From positions 1 through 59,467 of IMG/VR virus record IMGVR_UViG_3300040770_000066: a stretch of DNA of 59,467 nucleotides; one strand, written 5' to 3'. This DNA comes from a virus. A model generated the notes under the pieces. The model saw nothing but the letters and a program-made list of their open reading frames with translations, did not search any database and had not been told where the DNA came from. Of the stretch, positions 1-8,306 are shown piece after piece (within the stretch, counting starts at the first letter, position 1; each line of letters opens with the position of its first letter). A program made the position numbers and the translations under genes.

Positions 1-765
1 GCCTGTTATTGTGTAATCATTACCCGCCCCACTCTCTTGTAGTGTTCCGTTTAAAAATATACTTTCTGAACCTGTAGTAGGGGTATTGGCTAAAATAAAT
101 GTTGCATTTACTCCATTAATTGAACCAGTAGGTATCTCTTTATCTACAAAATTAGCTGCAGTTAACCCTCCTCCATTTATAGGATTTGTAAAAGTAATTG
201 GAGTTGTACCTAAAGCACCTCCTTGGTCAGCTGTAGATAACCATACAGTATCAGCATTAACTGCACCTTGTTGTACTGTTACCCAACTTCCTGGAACTTC
301 TGCCCAAACATCCATGTCTAAAGCTCTTGTTGGAGAACCTGTAGCATTAACAGTATACACACCATTTTCAGCAGGAGCAGTTTGAGCTTTTATTAAAATT
401 CTATCTCCTGTAATTAATACAACACCATCTATAGTTTGACCATTAGCAAAAGCAGTCGCTAATGCTCCATTAACTATAGTTGCAAGTCTTACAGTTCCTT
501 TTGAGGTAAACAGTGCAGACACGTTACCTACAACTGTATCTACATAACTTTTGTTAGCTGCATCTGTTGCTGCTGAAGGAGTTAATACATTGCTAATGGG
601 TTGATTACCCATATTAAGAGTTCCTGTCATTGCTACTGAACCATCCTTTTTAATGAAGTTTACTCCATCAGCTAGTTTATTGCTTTCAATAGCGGCTCCC
701 GCCTTTATCTTAGCATTTGTAATAGCTCCATCAGCTATCTGTCTTTCTACAATTTGTGTTGGCAT
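1..765 (-). CDS. Tail fibre or appendage protein, C-terminus cut by window edge
   Basis: The frame stays open from the ATG at 765 to the left edge, so only the first 255 codons are visible. The N-terminus has phrases common in phage tail fibres (ITNAKIKAGAAIESNKLADG, then a stretch with GTLNMGNQPISNV and AATDAANKSYVDT). Further in is a beta-rich module containing SINGVNATF and IFLNGTLQ, which resembles the C-terminal part of the neighbouring protein at 769-1185. The two probably build the same adhesion structure. The start lies 3 nt after the stop of that neighbour, consistent with translational coupling. Host-binding is inferred; the catalytic or receptor-binding end is outside the window. 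Confidence 0.8.
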   Translation of the reverse strand, partial: MPTQIVERQIADGAITNAKIKAGAAIESNKLADGVNFIKKDGSVAMTGTLNMGNQPISNVLTPSAATDAANKSYVDTVVGNVSALFTSKGTVRLATIVNGALATAFANGQTIDGVVLITGDRILIKAQTAPAENGVYTVNATGSPTRALDMDVWAEVPGSWVTVQQGAVNADTVWLSTADQGGALGTTPITFTNPINGGGLTAANFVDKEIPTGSINGVNATFILANTPTTGSESIFLNGTLQESGAGNDYTITG

Positions 766-768
766 CTT

Positions 769-1185
769 TTACAGTTTTATATAGTTAATTGACAAATATT
801 CTGTCACTCCCGGTGACTCTGTAAAAAATATTGTATTATTTCCTACAGTATTAAAATCAACTACAACCTTTTGGAGTATTCCATTAAGATAAACTGTAAC
901 TGATTCAGGTGTAAAATTAAATTTAGTTGTAAAAGTAACATTAATTCCATCTATGTTACCTAAAGGTATTTCATTAGTTATACGACTTTCAGGGTTAATA
1001 AGTAAAGAACCAAGCTTGTTTTCAATAAGTTCATTAATCATTTCTGTATTACCTAGTTTTCGTAGTACACCTTGACTACTAACTATATACATTTCTACAT
1101 AATCAGTACCACTGACTAAATACCACGCTCCTGGCAATAGTATTTTAGGTAAAGTCAGTACTCTATTTATATTAAGTTTTACCAT
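769..1185 (-). CDS. Small tail-associated protein with fibre-type beta module
   Basis: This 138-aa protein has a C-terminal half (about residues 75-138) with the pattern GNIDGINVTF ... VTVYLNGILQ. The same module appears in the truncated fibre protein starting at 765, so the module has been copied or shared. The gene sits in a tight co-oriented run of structural genes (3-nt gaps on both sides). I infer a role in the tail or fibre attachment site. No enzymatic motif is visible and no exact family name is recognised. Confidence 0.7.
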   Translation of the reverse strand: MVKLNINRVLTLPKILLPGAWYLVSGTDYVEMYIVSSQGVLRKLGNTEMINELIENKLGSLLINPESRITNEIPLGNIDGINVTFTTKFNFTPESVTVYLNGILQKVVVDFNTVGNNTIFFTESPGVTEYLSINYIKL

Positions 1186-1188
1186 TAA

Positions 1189-2157
1189 TTACCAGTCGTT
1201 AGTGCTTAAACTATTGTTTGAATTATCTATAAATGTTTCATTGTTAGTAACTTTGTTTACAAATGTAGTGTTATTACTTCCATAATTTTCACTACCTCCT
1301 GTATTTTTACCAAAGAATCCATAATACTTTCTGTGATTAGGAACTAAGTTAAATGCAGATTCCAATAATCTTTGATGTTGGTCTACTCCATGTGGCATCT
1401 TAGCTTTGTTTTTAAACTGCTTAATATACTTAAGCCATTTACTTTCAGCTTTTTCAGCTAATTGACAAGAGCCTTCTCTATGGTTCCAGCATTCATTTTC
1501 TTTAAACTTCCAACCTAAGTAATAAGTAATAGCTGACTTAGCTGATTCATCATCAGGAACCATTGGGTATCCAGTGTCACAATCTAACATTTGTCTTATA
1601 TAAGATACAGCTACAAAACCTGTTTTAAAACTGAATCTTAAGTTATCTTGTACAATTGTATATTCATTACCTGAAGGAGAGTGTAACCCTTCAGAACCTG
1701 GAACATTAAGAACTAAGCTATTGAAGAAACTAGAGTCAGCTAAAGTTACTGGAGTAAACTCTTTCTTAACATAAGGGCTATGATTCCAAGCTAGATATTT
1801 AAAAGGAAATATAAAATTAGGATTATAGGTATCATCTACCACTGAACCTTCTTCAACAGTACTAGTACCATCTAAATTTTGAGTCATTGTTTTAATATTG
1901 TATGAACCATCATCAATATTAGAATTATTCTTTTTAGCAATTTGTGTAATGTAATGTAATCCATTAGGTAAAGCTGCTTGGTAATTTTCAACTTGAAGAA
2001 AAGCTATAGCTTCCTCAGATGCACTAGGTATTTTCATAAAACCTAAAGCTTCTCCTATCCATTCTATTGCGTCATCTACATTAATATCTAGCCCTCTAAA
2101 ATCTCTAGAGTACTTAGCTAAAATTGTGTCAGCACTTACAAATTGAAATTTTTGCAT
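1189..2157 (-). CDS. Putative virion structural protein (crAss-like tail module)
   Basis: A 322-aa soluble protein. The N-terminus (SADTILAKYSRDFRGLDIN, then DDAIEWIGEALGFM) is of the kind found in conserved structural proteins of crAss-like phages. The last 40 residues are rich in asparagine, serine and threonine, which suggests a flexible tail. The gene lies between other tail genes with 1-3 nt gaps. A role in the tail barrel or tail-fibre junction is inferred from context only. There are no membrane segments or enzyme motifs. Confidence 0.65.
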   Translation of the reverse strand: MQKFQFVSADTILAKYSRDFRGLDINVDDAIEWIGEALGFMKIPSASEEAIAFLQVENYQAALPNGLHYITQIAKKNNSNIDDGSYNIKTMTQNLDGTSTVEEGSVVDDTYNPNFIFPFKYLAWNHSPYVKKEFTPVTLADSSFFNSLVLNVPGSEGLHSPSGNEYTIVQDNLRFSFKTGFVAVSYIRQMLDCDTGYPMVPDDESAKSAITYYLGWKFKENECWNHREGSCQLAEKAESKWLKYIKQFKNKAKMPHGVDQHQRLLESAFNLVPNHRKYYGFFGKNTGGSENYGSNNTTFVNKVTNNETFIDNSNNSLSTNDW

Positions 2158-2158
2158 C

Positions 2159-2434
2159 TTAGTCTAGTTTATCTGCCAAAGATTTCTCTTTTGGCATTGT
2201 TATTTTTATAGGGTTTTCTTTAGAAAACCATTCTTTACTAAAGTATTCATACTTAGTATCATTGGAAATTCCTTCAAGAGTGTATTGAATATCATAGGTC
2301 TTTCTTAGTACAAAACCATTTTCAATTTCCTTTACAGAAATGTTTTCACTTTGCTTTACAATAGTGGCTCCTTCTGGAAGTTTGAAAGTTTTCTTTCCTT
2401 CTAACTCTACATGACTTAATGCTTTACTGTCCAT
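2159..2434 (-). CDS. Hypothetical protein in structural operon
   Basis: A 91-aa protein of mixed charge with no membrane segment or cysteine motif. It contains alternating hydrophobic strands (ATIVKQSENISVKEIENGFV, then KTYDIQY) typical of a small beta domain. It is separated by one nucleotide from each neighbour, so it is surely part of the same transcript. I do not recognise the family. Confidence 0.65.
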   Translation of the reverse strand: MDSKALSHVELEGKKTFKLPEGATIVKQSENISVKEIENGFVLRKTYDIQYTLEGISNDTKYEYFSKEWFSKENPIKITMPKEKSLADKLD

Positions 2435-2435
2435 A

Positions 2436-2909
2436 TCAAATCTTTTTTACGTAATACTCTTTTTTATTCTTTAAAGCTCTGTTTACAGCTCTTTTATTAT
2501 CTCTGGTCATTCTTAGTGCATAAAGTGTTTTGTTTTCAATAGGGACTCTGTTTTTGGACCAGTGGTACTTGTATACTACTCCATCGGTTTCTTCATTAGT
2601 ACAGTACACCTTTTTACCTGCTTCCTTAGCTGCAGGATTATTCTCCCATAACTTTTTAGTCTTACCCCAGTCAGGAGGTAACATAGGTTTACCCTCAGCA
2701 TCAAACTTTAACTTTCTTTTATTACCTACTATACTTAGACTTCCTAATCTAGCAGGTAAAGTTACTTCATCTCCTTCTATAATTTTACCAATAATAAACT
2801 TCATGTAAGCATTTGCAATCAAGATATACTTTTTAACATCTTGTGGAGCTTTTGTCAAAGTTAAATATAACTTATAACTATCTCTAGTATTGCTTTCAGT
2901 TTTTATCAT
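2436..2909 (-). CDS. Conserved phage protein, possibly HU/IHF-like fold
   Basis: A 157-aa, strongly basic protein. The segment around residues 35-65 (GDEVTLPARLGSLSIVGN) recalls the strand pattern of HU/IHF-like proteins, where a basic arm follows a short beta sheet. The middle part (LPPDWGKTKKLWENNPAAKE) is a pattern I associate with a conserved protein of Bacteroidota phages. It overlaps the next upstream gene (2906-3604) by 4 nt. DNA binding or packaging is a guess from charge and fold pattern; a minor virion role is equally possible. Confidence 0.6.
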   Translation of the reverse strand: MIKTESNTRDSYKLYLTLTKAPQDVKKYILIANAYMKFIIGKIIEGDEVTLPARLGSLSIVGNKRKLKFDAEGKPMLPPDWGKTKKLWENNPAAKEAGKKVYCTNEETDGVVYKYHWSKNRVPIENKTLYALRMTRDNKRAVNRALKNKKEYYVKKI

Positions 2910-3604
2910 TTAGTTTGTGAATTATCTGAATCTACTGAGTTGTTAGTAATATCTTCTTGTGACTTGGAGAACATCTCTACCATTTCTAAGCGGGCCATTT
3001 CAATCAAAGTTTCTATCATGTCTCCATCTATAGGAAACTCTTTGTCAAATACACTTTCACATTCATCACAGTCTGTACATGCACACAAACTTGGGTAAGC
3101 ATAAGCATCTAAAGGGTCTTCAGGTAAAAGTTTTATTCTGATTACTCCAGGGGAATTTTTTACCGGAAAGTACATATGTCCTTTTTCTATAACATACTTA
3201 GGACTATCTTTAGTGTACTTGTTTCCTGACCTAAAAAGATGTTCTGTTCTGGAAACTTCCTCAATACGCATAGAATTTTCTACTGACATAACATATTCTA
3301 TTATATGTTTATTTAAATCAGTAAGAGTCTTTGGTAAAGGGTATTTAGTTCTAAAAACTTCACAACCAGGTTCCACTGCACAAGGACATTCATGTGTAGG
3401 AACTTTAATTAGTTCTACACAAGGTAAAACTAAATAACTCCAATCACTTACTTTTTGTTTCTTTTTAATTTGCTGAGAAATAAGCCTTTGCCTGCTAGAC
3501 ACAAGTTTACTATAGATATGCCTAGACGATAATCTAGAGCTTCTGCTTTGTACACCTTTACTATAAGCTGACTGTACTCTCTGTATTAACTCTGTTATTT
3601 TCAT
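2906..3604 (-). CDS. Conserved crAss-like structural protein, cysteine-rich
   Basis: A 232-aa protein with a basic, serine/arginine-rich N-terminus (residues 10-45) and two cysteine clusters (ECPCAVEPGC and CACTDCDEC) that could bind metal. The C-terminal part contains IDGDMIETLIEMARLEM, a helix repeated in similar phage structural proteins. It overlaps its downstream neighbour by 4 nt and the upstream nuclease gene by 44 nt in another frame. A tail or connector role is inferred from position. Confidence 0.6.
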   Translation of the reverse strand: MKITELIQRVQSAYSKGVQSRSSRLSSRHIYSKLVSSRQRLISQQIKKKQKVSDWSYLVLPCVELIKVPTHECPCAVEPGCEVFRTKYPLPKTLTDLNKHIIEYVMSVENSMRIEEVSRTEHLFRSGNKYTKDSPKYVIEKGHMYFPVKNSPGVIRIKLLPEDPLDAYAYPSLCACTDCDECESVFDKEFPIDGDMIETLIEMARLEMVEMFSKSQEDITNNSVDSDNSQTK

Positions 3605-4313
3605 GTCTAAGTAATAAGTATTTGTTTAAGTCTTCAGTTAAGTCTTGTGTGTGGTACAGTTTATAAGTACCATCTAGTTGTAGCCAAATAACAGTTCTTT
3701 GATAAACATTTATTCCTAATTGTTGAAGTAGGATTTGATAGAAAGAAAGCTGAATTTGATAATGGTTAAAAGGATTGTCTAAAAAGTTACTAAACATTCC
3801 AAGCATTTTCTTTTCCTTGAAATTCTTAAACAAGTCTTTGTTAGTTTTGTAATCAGCTATAATGTATTCTTGATTTTTAGTATTGAATAATAAAATATCT
3901 GCTGTACCTGGAAATCTAAATACTTTATGATACATCTTAATTTCTACTCCAACTGGTACTATCCATTCTGGAAGCTCTTCCCAAAACTTTACTACTGCTT
4001 CTTCTTGAGGACAAGAAGGTTTCATACCTCTGTTAAATGGGTAAAGTTCACCAAATATGTGAACTCTGTTTCCTCTGTCTATGGCTTCTTTATTGGTGGC
4101 TGCCCACTCTGCTAAAACTTCTTCTTTAGTGATACCTCTGTACTTAGCTGTTCTTTGAGCTATTTTAGGTGCATCAAATTTTTCATAAAAGGTTTCAATT
4201 AATTTGGATACTGAACCATTAAATGCTTTACCGCCTACAGAATAAATGTGCTTTTCTTCATTAAACTCTAGGTCTTTAAAACTCTCTCTAATTATGTGTC
4301 TGATTTTTTCCAT
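3561..4313 (-). CDS. PD-(D/E)XK nuclease, RecB/Cas4-like
   Basis: A 250-aa protein with the core of the RecB-like exonuclease superfamily. It has an early acidic motif, then GTADILLF (Asp of motif II), YIIADYKTNK (motif III D-x-K), and NHYQIQLSFYQILL (the Gln/Tyr motif after the core). It probably degrades or trims DNA. Its place among late structural genes suggests a link with packaging or DNA ejection rather than replication, although similar nucleases also serve recombination. A TAnnTTTG box just upstream suggests its own promoter. The 3' end overlaps the next gene by 44 nt. Confidence 0.8.
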   Translation of the reverse strand: MEKIRHIIRESFKDLEFNEEKHIYSVGGKAFNGSVSKLIETFYEKFDAPKIAQRTAKYRGITKEEVLAEWAATNKEAIDRGNRVHIFGELYPFNRGMKPSCPQEEAVVKFWEELPEWIVPVGVEIKMYHKVFRFPGTADILLFNTKNQEYIIADYKTNKDLFKNFKEKKMLGMFSNFLDNPFNHYQIQLSFYQILLQQLGINVYQRTVIWLQLDGTYKLYHTQDLTEDLNKYLLLRHENNRVNTESTVSL

Positions 4314-4317
4314 GACA

Positions 4318-4325
4318 CAAATATA
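4318..4325 (-). promoter_or_regulatory. Bacteroidota-type -7 box before the nuclease gene
   Basis: On the minus strand the sequence reads TATATTTG, matching the Bacteroidota housekeeping -7 consensus TAnnTTTG. It ends only 4 nt before the start codon at 4313, so the transcript would be leaderless or nearly so. There is no clear -33 TTTG at the usual spacing. Confidence 0.45.
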
Positions 4326-4356
4326 TAAAAAGTTTTACAATAAGTCAATTTTACTT

Positions 4357-4812
4357 TTACTTTCTAAACACTACATAGTATTCACTATCTATTTCACAAG
4401 CTGGTTCATGCAAAGATTTAGATGGGTATACAACAGTTTCCCCAACATTGTAAATACGTCTTTTGTTGAGTAATTCAATTAAATGTCCTTTTACAACAGT
4501 TGTATGTTCATCACAATCATGTGAATGGATACCATATTTGCCACCAGCTTTTAAATAGGTTTTAAAATGCATTTCTTTTTCATCTTCTAAAACTTTAACA
4601 AATGAAACTTTAGAAGTCAAGATAATTACTTCACCTATTTTCACAGCTTTAAAATCTTCTACCGTCACCATGCTGCAATTACCTTCTCTACAGTTTAAAT
4701 TATCCATAATACTAGATATGTTATCTGTTATGACTTCAAACTGCATACGTACTTCATACCTTTCTTTACGTAAGTTTTTTATTTTTTCTTCGTAATTTTT
4801 ACTTTCTAACAT
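4357..4812 (-). CDS. Cupin-domain protein with N-terminal helix
   Basis: A 151-aa protein. Residues 1-40 are a charged helix. Residues 88-150 form a small cupin with metal motif 1 intact: G90, H96, H98, E102 and G109 in the spacing G-x5-H-x-H-x3-E-x6-G. Motif 2 is GETVVYPSKSLHEP with H135. Cupins bind a metal and act as sugar isomerases, dioxygenases or sensors; the substrate cannot be told. The gene overlaps the small membrane gene upstream (4799-5062) by 14 nt, tying it to a possible lysis group. A cupin here is unusual. Confidence 0.75.
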   Translation of the reverse strand: MLESKNYEEKIKNLRKERYEVRMQFEVITDNISSIMDNLNCREGNCSMVTVEDFKAVKIGEVIILTSKVSFVKVLEDEKEMHFKTYLKAGGKYGIHSHDCDEHTTVVKGHLIELLNKRRIYNVGETVVYPSKSLHEPACEIDSEYYVVFRK

Positions 4813-5062
4813 CTAATAAATCTTTTAGGTTTTGAGTAAATTGATGATATTTTTCTACAAACACTTTCATATCATTGTTAGCCTCTTTTAAGTCATTCTG
4901 GTGATTTAAAATAACTTCCCTTATTCTATCATCTTTTTCTTTTAAAGCTAAATCTTTCGACACTACAACTTGTTTAACAACAACTGCCATACCTATAACA
5001 GCAGCTATTAGTAATGATTTTAGTCCAAGGTCTTCGTAATCTATTATTGCAGTTAGGAGCAT
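4799..5062 (-). CDS. Small membrane protein with coiled coil, possible spanin or holin partner
   Basis: 87 aa. One hydrophobic segment (SLLIAAVIGMAVVVKQVVV, about residues 15-33) is followed by a long charged helix (residues 36-85), the layout of an inner-membrane spanin subunit or tail-associated membrane protein. It lies 2 nt from the two-helix membrane gene upstream and overlaps the cupin gene downstream. A lysis role is inferred from topology and neighbours only. Confidence 0.6.
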   Translation of the reverse strand: MLLTAIIDYEDLGLKSLLIAAVIGMAVVVKQVVVSKDLALKEKDDRIREVILNHQNDLKEANNDMKVFVEKYHQFTQNLKDLLDVRK

Positions 5063-5064
5063 AA

Positions 5065-5295
5065 TTATTTTTTGTTTGGAGGATTAGCATTTTTAATTAA
5101 TGAAGTTGAAAATATTCCAACGATTAATCCTGTTAATTTTATCAAAGATACTACTTTAACTGTAAATCCAATGTCTATTAGTAAAGAAGCATTATCAGTA
5201 AGTAATGTAAAAACTGTGTCTGCAAATGCACCTACTCCTATAAGTGCACTTAATAATTGTACTTTAGTATATTTCATATTACACATGTTTTGCAT
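5065..5295 (-). CDS. Holin-like small membrane protein
   Basis: 76 aa with two hydrophobic stretches (about residues 13-33 and 46-67) and a lysine-rich end (KNANPPNKK), the usual plan of a small phage holin. Internal methionines at 5286 and 5277 are alternative starts. It lies directly before another small membrane protein gene. The lysozyme gene is 18 kb away at 23682, so holin and lysozyme would not be adjacent. This weakens but does not exclude the holin call. Confidence 0.6.
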   Translation of the reverse strand: MQNMCNMKYTKVQLLSALIGVGAFADTVFTLLTDNASLLIDIGFTVKVVSLIKLTGLIVGIFSTSLIKNANPPNKK

Positions 5296-5307
5296 ATTGC
5301 TTTAAGG

Positions 5308-5379
5308 TTAACCAACACCACCGCTAAATAATGCGGTGATGATGGCTAAGTTTTCTATTAAAAAATTAATTAGTGACAT
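5308..5379 (-). CDS. Very short hydrophobic ORF (23 aa)
   Basis: The minus strand reads MSLINFLIENLAIITALF followed by SGGVG and a stop. It is short, but its hydrophobic character and its position 12 nt before the holin-like gene make a small membrane peptide plausible. A CACCGC/GCGGTG inverted repeat (5319-5338) lies inside it, so the segment may instead be an RNA hairpin controlling the downstream genes. Confidence 0.35.
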   Translation of the reverse strand: MSLINFLIENLAIITALFSGGVG

Positions 5380-5456
5380 AAACTGATCCTTTGTAATTGT
5401 TTTTTATTGATAACACTGCCAACCCCTAATAAGGAGGTGGAAAAAAAACTATTGTT

Positions 5457-8213
5457 TTAACTTAAATAATAAGTTGATTGTTTTAATATATCTTTCGGCA
5501 ATACTGCATCAACAGTAAACCCGACAACTCCCAATTTTGCAAGCTCGAAACATTCTTCATTTGAAAAAACATCCCAAGCTATAATGCCTATATTACTATT
5601 TTTAGCAAGAATAATGTCAGCCAATGTATTTTGATTCAAGTGTACTTTCTGAACTGTTACATAGGCTTTATTAACCCCATTTTGAAATGTAGAAACTATT
5701 GATATCATGGCCTGAGTTATTGCAGTATAAGGCACATATACAACAGTTGCATTTGGCTTGAGGTTTACTATTTTCACCAAATTAGACGAATAAGAAGATA
5801 ACCACATACATTTGTCCAACATACCGTATTTACTTAGTATCGATAAAAGAGTGCTTAACTGAGTGTCTGATAAATTCGATTTTGTTTCAAAACAGGGAAT
5901 TGCGTTTTCACATAGGCACATATGTACAAACTCTTCAAAAGATGGTATTTTCACTCCAGTATATTCTGGAGATTTCCAAGAGCCGAAATCATATGTTCTT
6001 GCCGTCGCAAACGTCATTGAAGATATGTTACCCGTTCCGTTAGATGTTCTATCTATTGTATTGTCATGCAGTAATACAGGCACTCCATCAGAAGTCCATG
6101 AAATGTCAGTTTCAAAATATTTATATCCTTTTTCAACAGATAAAGCATAGGCTTCTAATGTATTCTCAGGAGCTACATTATTAAACCCTCTATGACTTAA
6201 AACCATGTAAGTGTTAAAGTTGTGGTTATCATTAACAATGCGCGCGCCAATGATTTTAGTCACAGTAGTTGAATCCAAAAAAGTCTTGTCTGACGAGTAT
6301 GTCAAACTTACGTTTGCATCTATAAAACTACTAACACTCACGCCCGCATCAGTAACCAAAGCAATTGTAAACCTCGCATAATCGTACCCAAGCGGAACCT
6401 TAAAAGAACCACCATTATACACATAGCCACTATCTAAAGAAGTAGAGTAATTTACGCCATCAGCAGAATATGAACAACCAATTTTATATAAAGGATTTAT
6501 ACTTACTTTTATATTAAAAGGGGAAATCAATATCATAGGTACTAATGTATTAATCCGTGTATTTGCGTATGGACTAAATGGCGACCCTAAAGTCCAAACT
6601 GTTTTGCTAAAGTCTAAAAATTGAGTTTCTTTAGGTATTAATTTTTCTATTTTCTGAAACGGCAATATAGCATCTCTTATGTTCGATAATGTACTTATTC
6701 TAGCAGTAGAAGTTGTTTTCAAACCTAGTACACTTATAGAAGGGATATCCGAAGGTAAAATCGAAGCTTCGTTTGTTCTCGACACAATTATTCGTAAATA
6801 ACTATATCCATCAGGAATAGAAACAATGTTCCCATTATATTTCCACCCCGTATTATAAATTGCATCGTAATCTACCCCATTCAAACTATACCACACAGCT
6901 ATTTTATACAATGGGTCAATACTCATTTGTAAAGAAAAAGGAGCACTTACATATAGATTTACTCCAGTCGAAACCCTGTTAGCATTAAGAAGAGAGGGGA
7001 AACTGCCCTGTACCCATATCGCATTTTTTAAATCATAAGTTACCGTTGGCACAACAGGTAATAATTTTTCAATAATAGGTATGTTTTTTACTATAGAAGA
7101 TGAAAATTTAATACTTAAACCATGATCATTTGTGTCTGTTAATACTGACCCATCTGTTTTTTTAATAATAAACTTTACAAATTTATCTCCTGTAGGTACT
7201 GTGTATGTTGCAGAATTAAGCAACCAAGCAGAATCCCCACCTAATGAAGTACTTATTACCCCTGAGCGTATAGCAACTTCGTAGCCGCTATTAATAGCAA
7301 TAGTTATTGTTGGATTATCAATAATTTGAAACGCCTCTGCTGTTTTTATCCTTGTATTATTTGTATCTTCAACAACTCCACTAATGCTACCTATTACGTA
7401 TTTAGTTTTATTAGATAAGTTAATATCAGACTCTACAGGAAGAACCATATTAACGGGTGATAGTTTAAGTAAATCCGTTAATTTACTTAAACTATCGCTT
7501 ATAGCTTGATAAAACAATCCCGTTGTTTGTATCGTGCCATCATAACTAACTAAACATAAAATTTGCGATTGCGTAGGTACTACATTATCCAAGAATTGGA
7601 ATAAACCTGTACTTGTTCCACCTGCATTGTCCCATAATATATCACTATTACCTGAAAGCATAGAGGAATTAATAATTAAATACATCCTAGTTCCCAAAAG
7701 AGGAAGAGTTAAATTATAATCTAAATTTCCAACTATATTATACCGAATTCCTTTAGATAAAATAGAAAATCCTGCTTTTTTTACAGTTACTTTTCTTAAT
7801 GTACTATTGTATGTGATGTTATTTATAGAGCTTGCAAAAGAAGGAATTACACTAGCTAATTCGCTGCTTTTTACATAAGTAGTCAAATCGAAAGCTGTTT
7901 GACTTATAGAAAATGCACCCGCAGCACTTCTTGAAATAATAGCAAAACTGTTAGATTCTACTATTACACCCCCGTAATTAGTGTATGTTCCTGCTTGGGT
8001 TGCTGTGAATGATGCAATACCCGTACCCGTTGGGGCTGGCGAAGTGGGTACTATTGAGATACCACTTGCACCTGTTACAGTAGCAATAATTAGATTTTCT
8101 AAATCTCTAGCTGAGCCAGTGTATCCACCTCTTAAAAGTCTGTCTGCTAAAGCAAGTGCTGTCAGATTTGAAGTATAGTCTTCAATTCTTTCTTTTCTTA
8201 TTTTAATACCCAT
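5457..8213 (-). CDS. Tail fibre with C-terminal glycerophosphodiester phosphodiesterase (GDPD) domain
   Basis: 918 aa. The N-terminal 100 residues are a short anchor followed by a glycine/threonine-rich beta region. Residues about 250-660 hold repeated modules: the pattern PLYKI..xYSxxGVxY followed by GYxYxRxxIxx occurs twice, with a weaker earlier copy. Residues about 669-918 are a GDPD domain: SHRGFNN, PENTLEAY, FETDISWTSDG, VLLHDNTIDRTSNG and a later FETKSN. The catalytic HRG, E-x-D and H-D residues are therefore present. The family hydrolyses glycerophosphodiesters, so this fibre may cleave a phosphodiester in a host surface polymer or lipid during adsorption. It follows the tailspike gene with a 93-nt gap. 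Confidence 0.85.
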   Translation of the reverse strand: MGIKIRKERIEDYTSNLTALALADRLLRGGYTGSARDLENLIIATVTGASGISIVPTSPAPTGTGIASFTATQAGTYTNYGGVIVESNSFAIISRSAAGAFSISQTAFDLTTYVKSSELASVIPSFASSINNITYNSTLRKVTVKKAGFSILSKGIRYNIVGNLDYNLTLPLLGTRMYLIINSSMLSGNSDILWDNAGGTSTGLFQFLDNVVPTQSQILCLVSYDGTIQTTGLFYQAISDSLSKLTDLLKLSPVNMVLPVESDINLSNKTKYVIGSISGVVEDTNNTRIKTAEAFQIIDNPTITIAINSGYEVAIRSGVISTSLGGDSAWLLNSATYTVPTGDKFVKFIIKKTDGSVLTDTNDHGLSIKFSSSIVKNIPIIEKLLPVVPTVTYDLKNAIWVQGSFPSLLNANRVSTGVNLYVSAPFSLQMSIDPLYKIAVWYSLNGVDYDAIYNTGWKYNGNIVSIPDGYSYLRIIVSRTNEASILPSDIPSISVLGLKTTSTARISTLSNIRDAILPFQKIEKLIPKETQFLDFSKTVWTLGSPFSPYANTRINTLVPMILISPFNIKVSINPLYKIGCSYSADGVNYSTSLDSGYVYNGGSFKVPLGYDYARFTIALVTDAGVSVSSFIDANVSLTYSSDKTFLDSTTVTKIIGARIVNDNHNFNTYMVLSHRGFNNVAPENTLEAYALSVEKGYKYFETDISWTSDGVPVLLHDNTIDRTSNGTGNISSMTFATARTYDFGSWKSPEYTGVKIPSFEEFVHMCLCENAIPCFETKSNLSDTQLSTLLSILSKYGMLDKCMWLSSYSSNLVKIVNLKPNATVVYVPYTAITQAMISIVSTFQNGVNKAYVTVQKVHLNQNTLADIILAKNSNIGIIAWDVFSNEECFELAKLGVVGFTVDAVLPKDILKQSTYYLS

Positions 8214-8306
8214 GTGTATGTATGTATTTTATATTAGTGTATAAATTTTCTATTAAAAATGACAAAGTTCATAAATTGTACCTTTGTTACTTATTTAATT
8301 TAATTA

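Noticed and set aside
5411-5442. Possible Shine-Dalgarno-like AAGGAGGTGG on the plus strand
   Set aside because: It lies on the strand opposite to the genes of this region and has no start codon at proper distance leading into a plausible gene; probably part of a weak inverted repeat.
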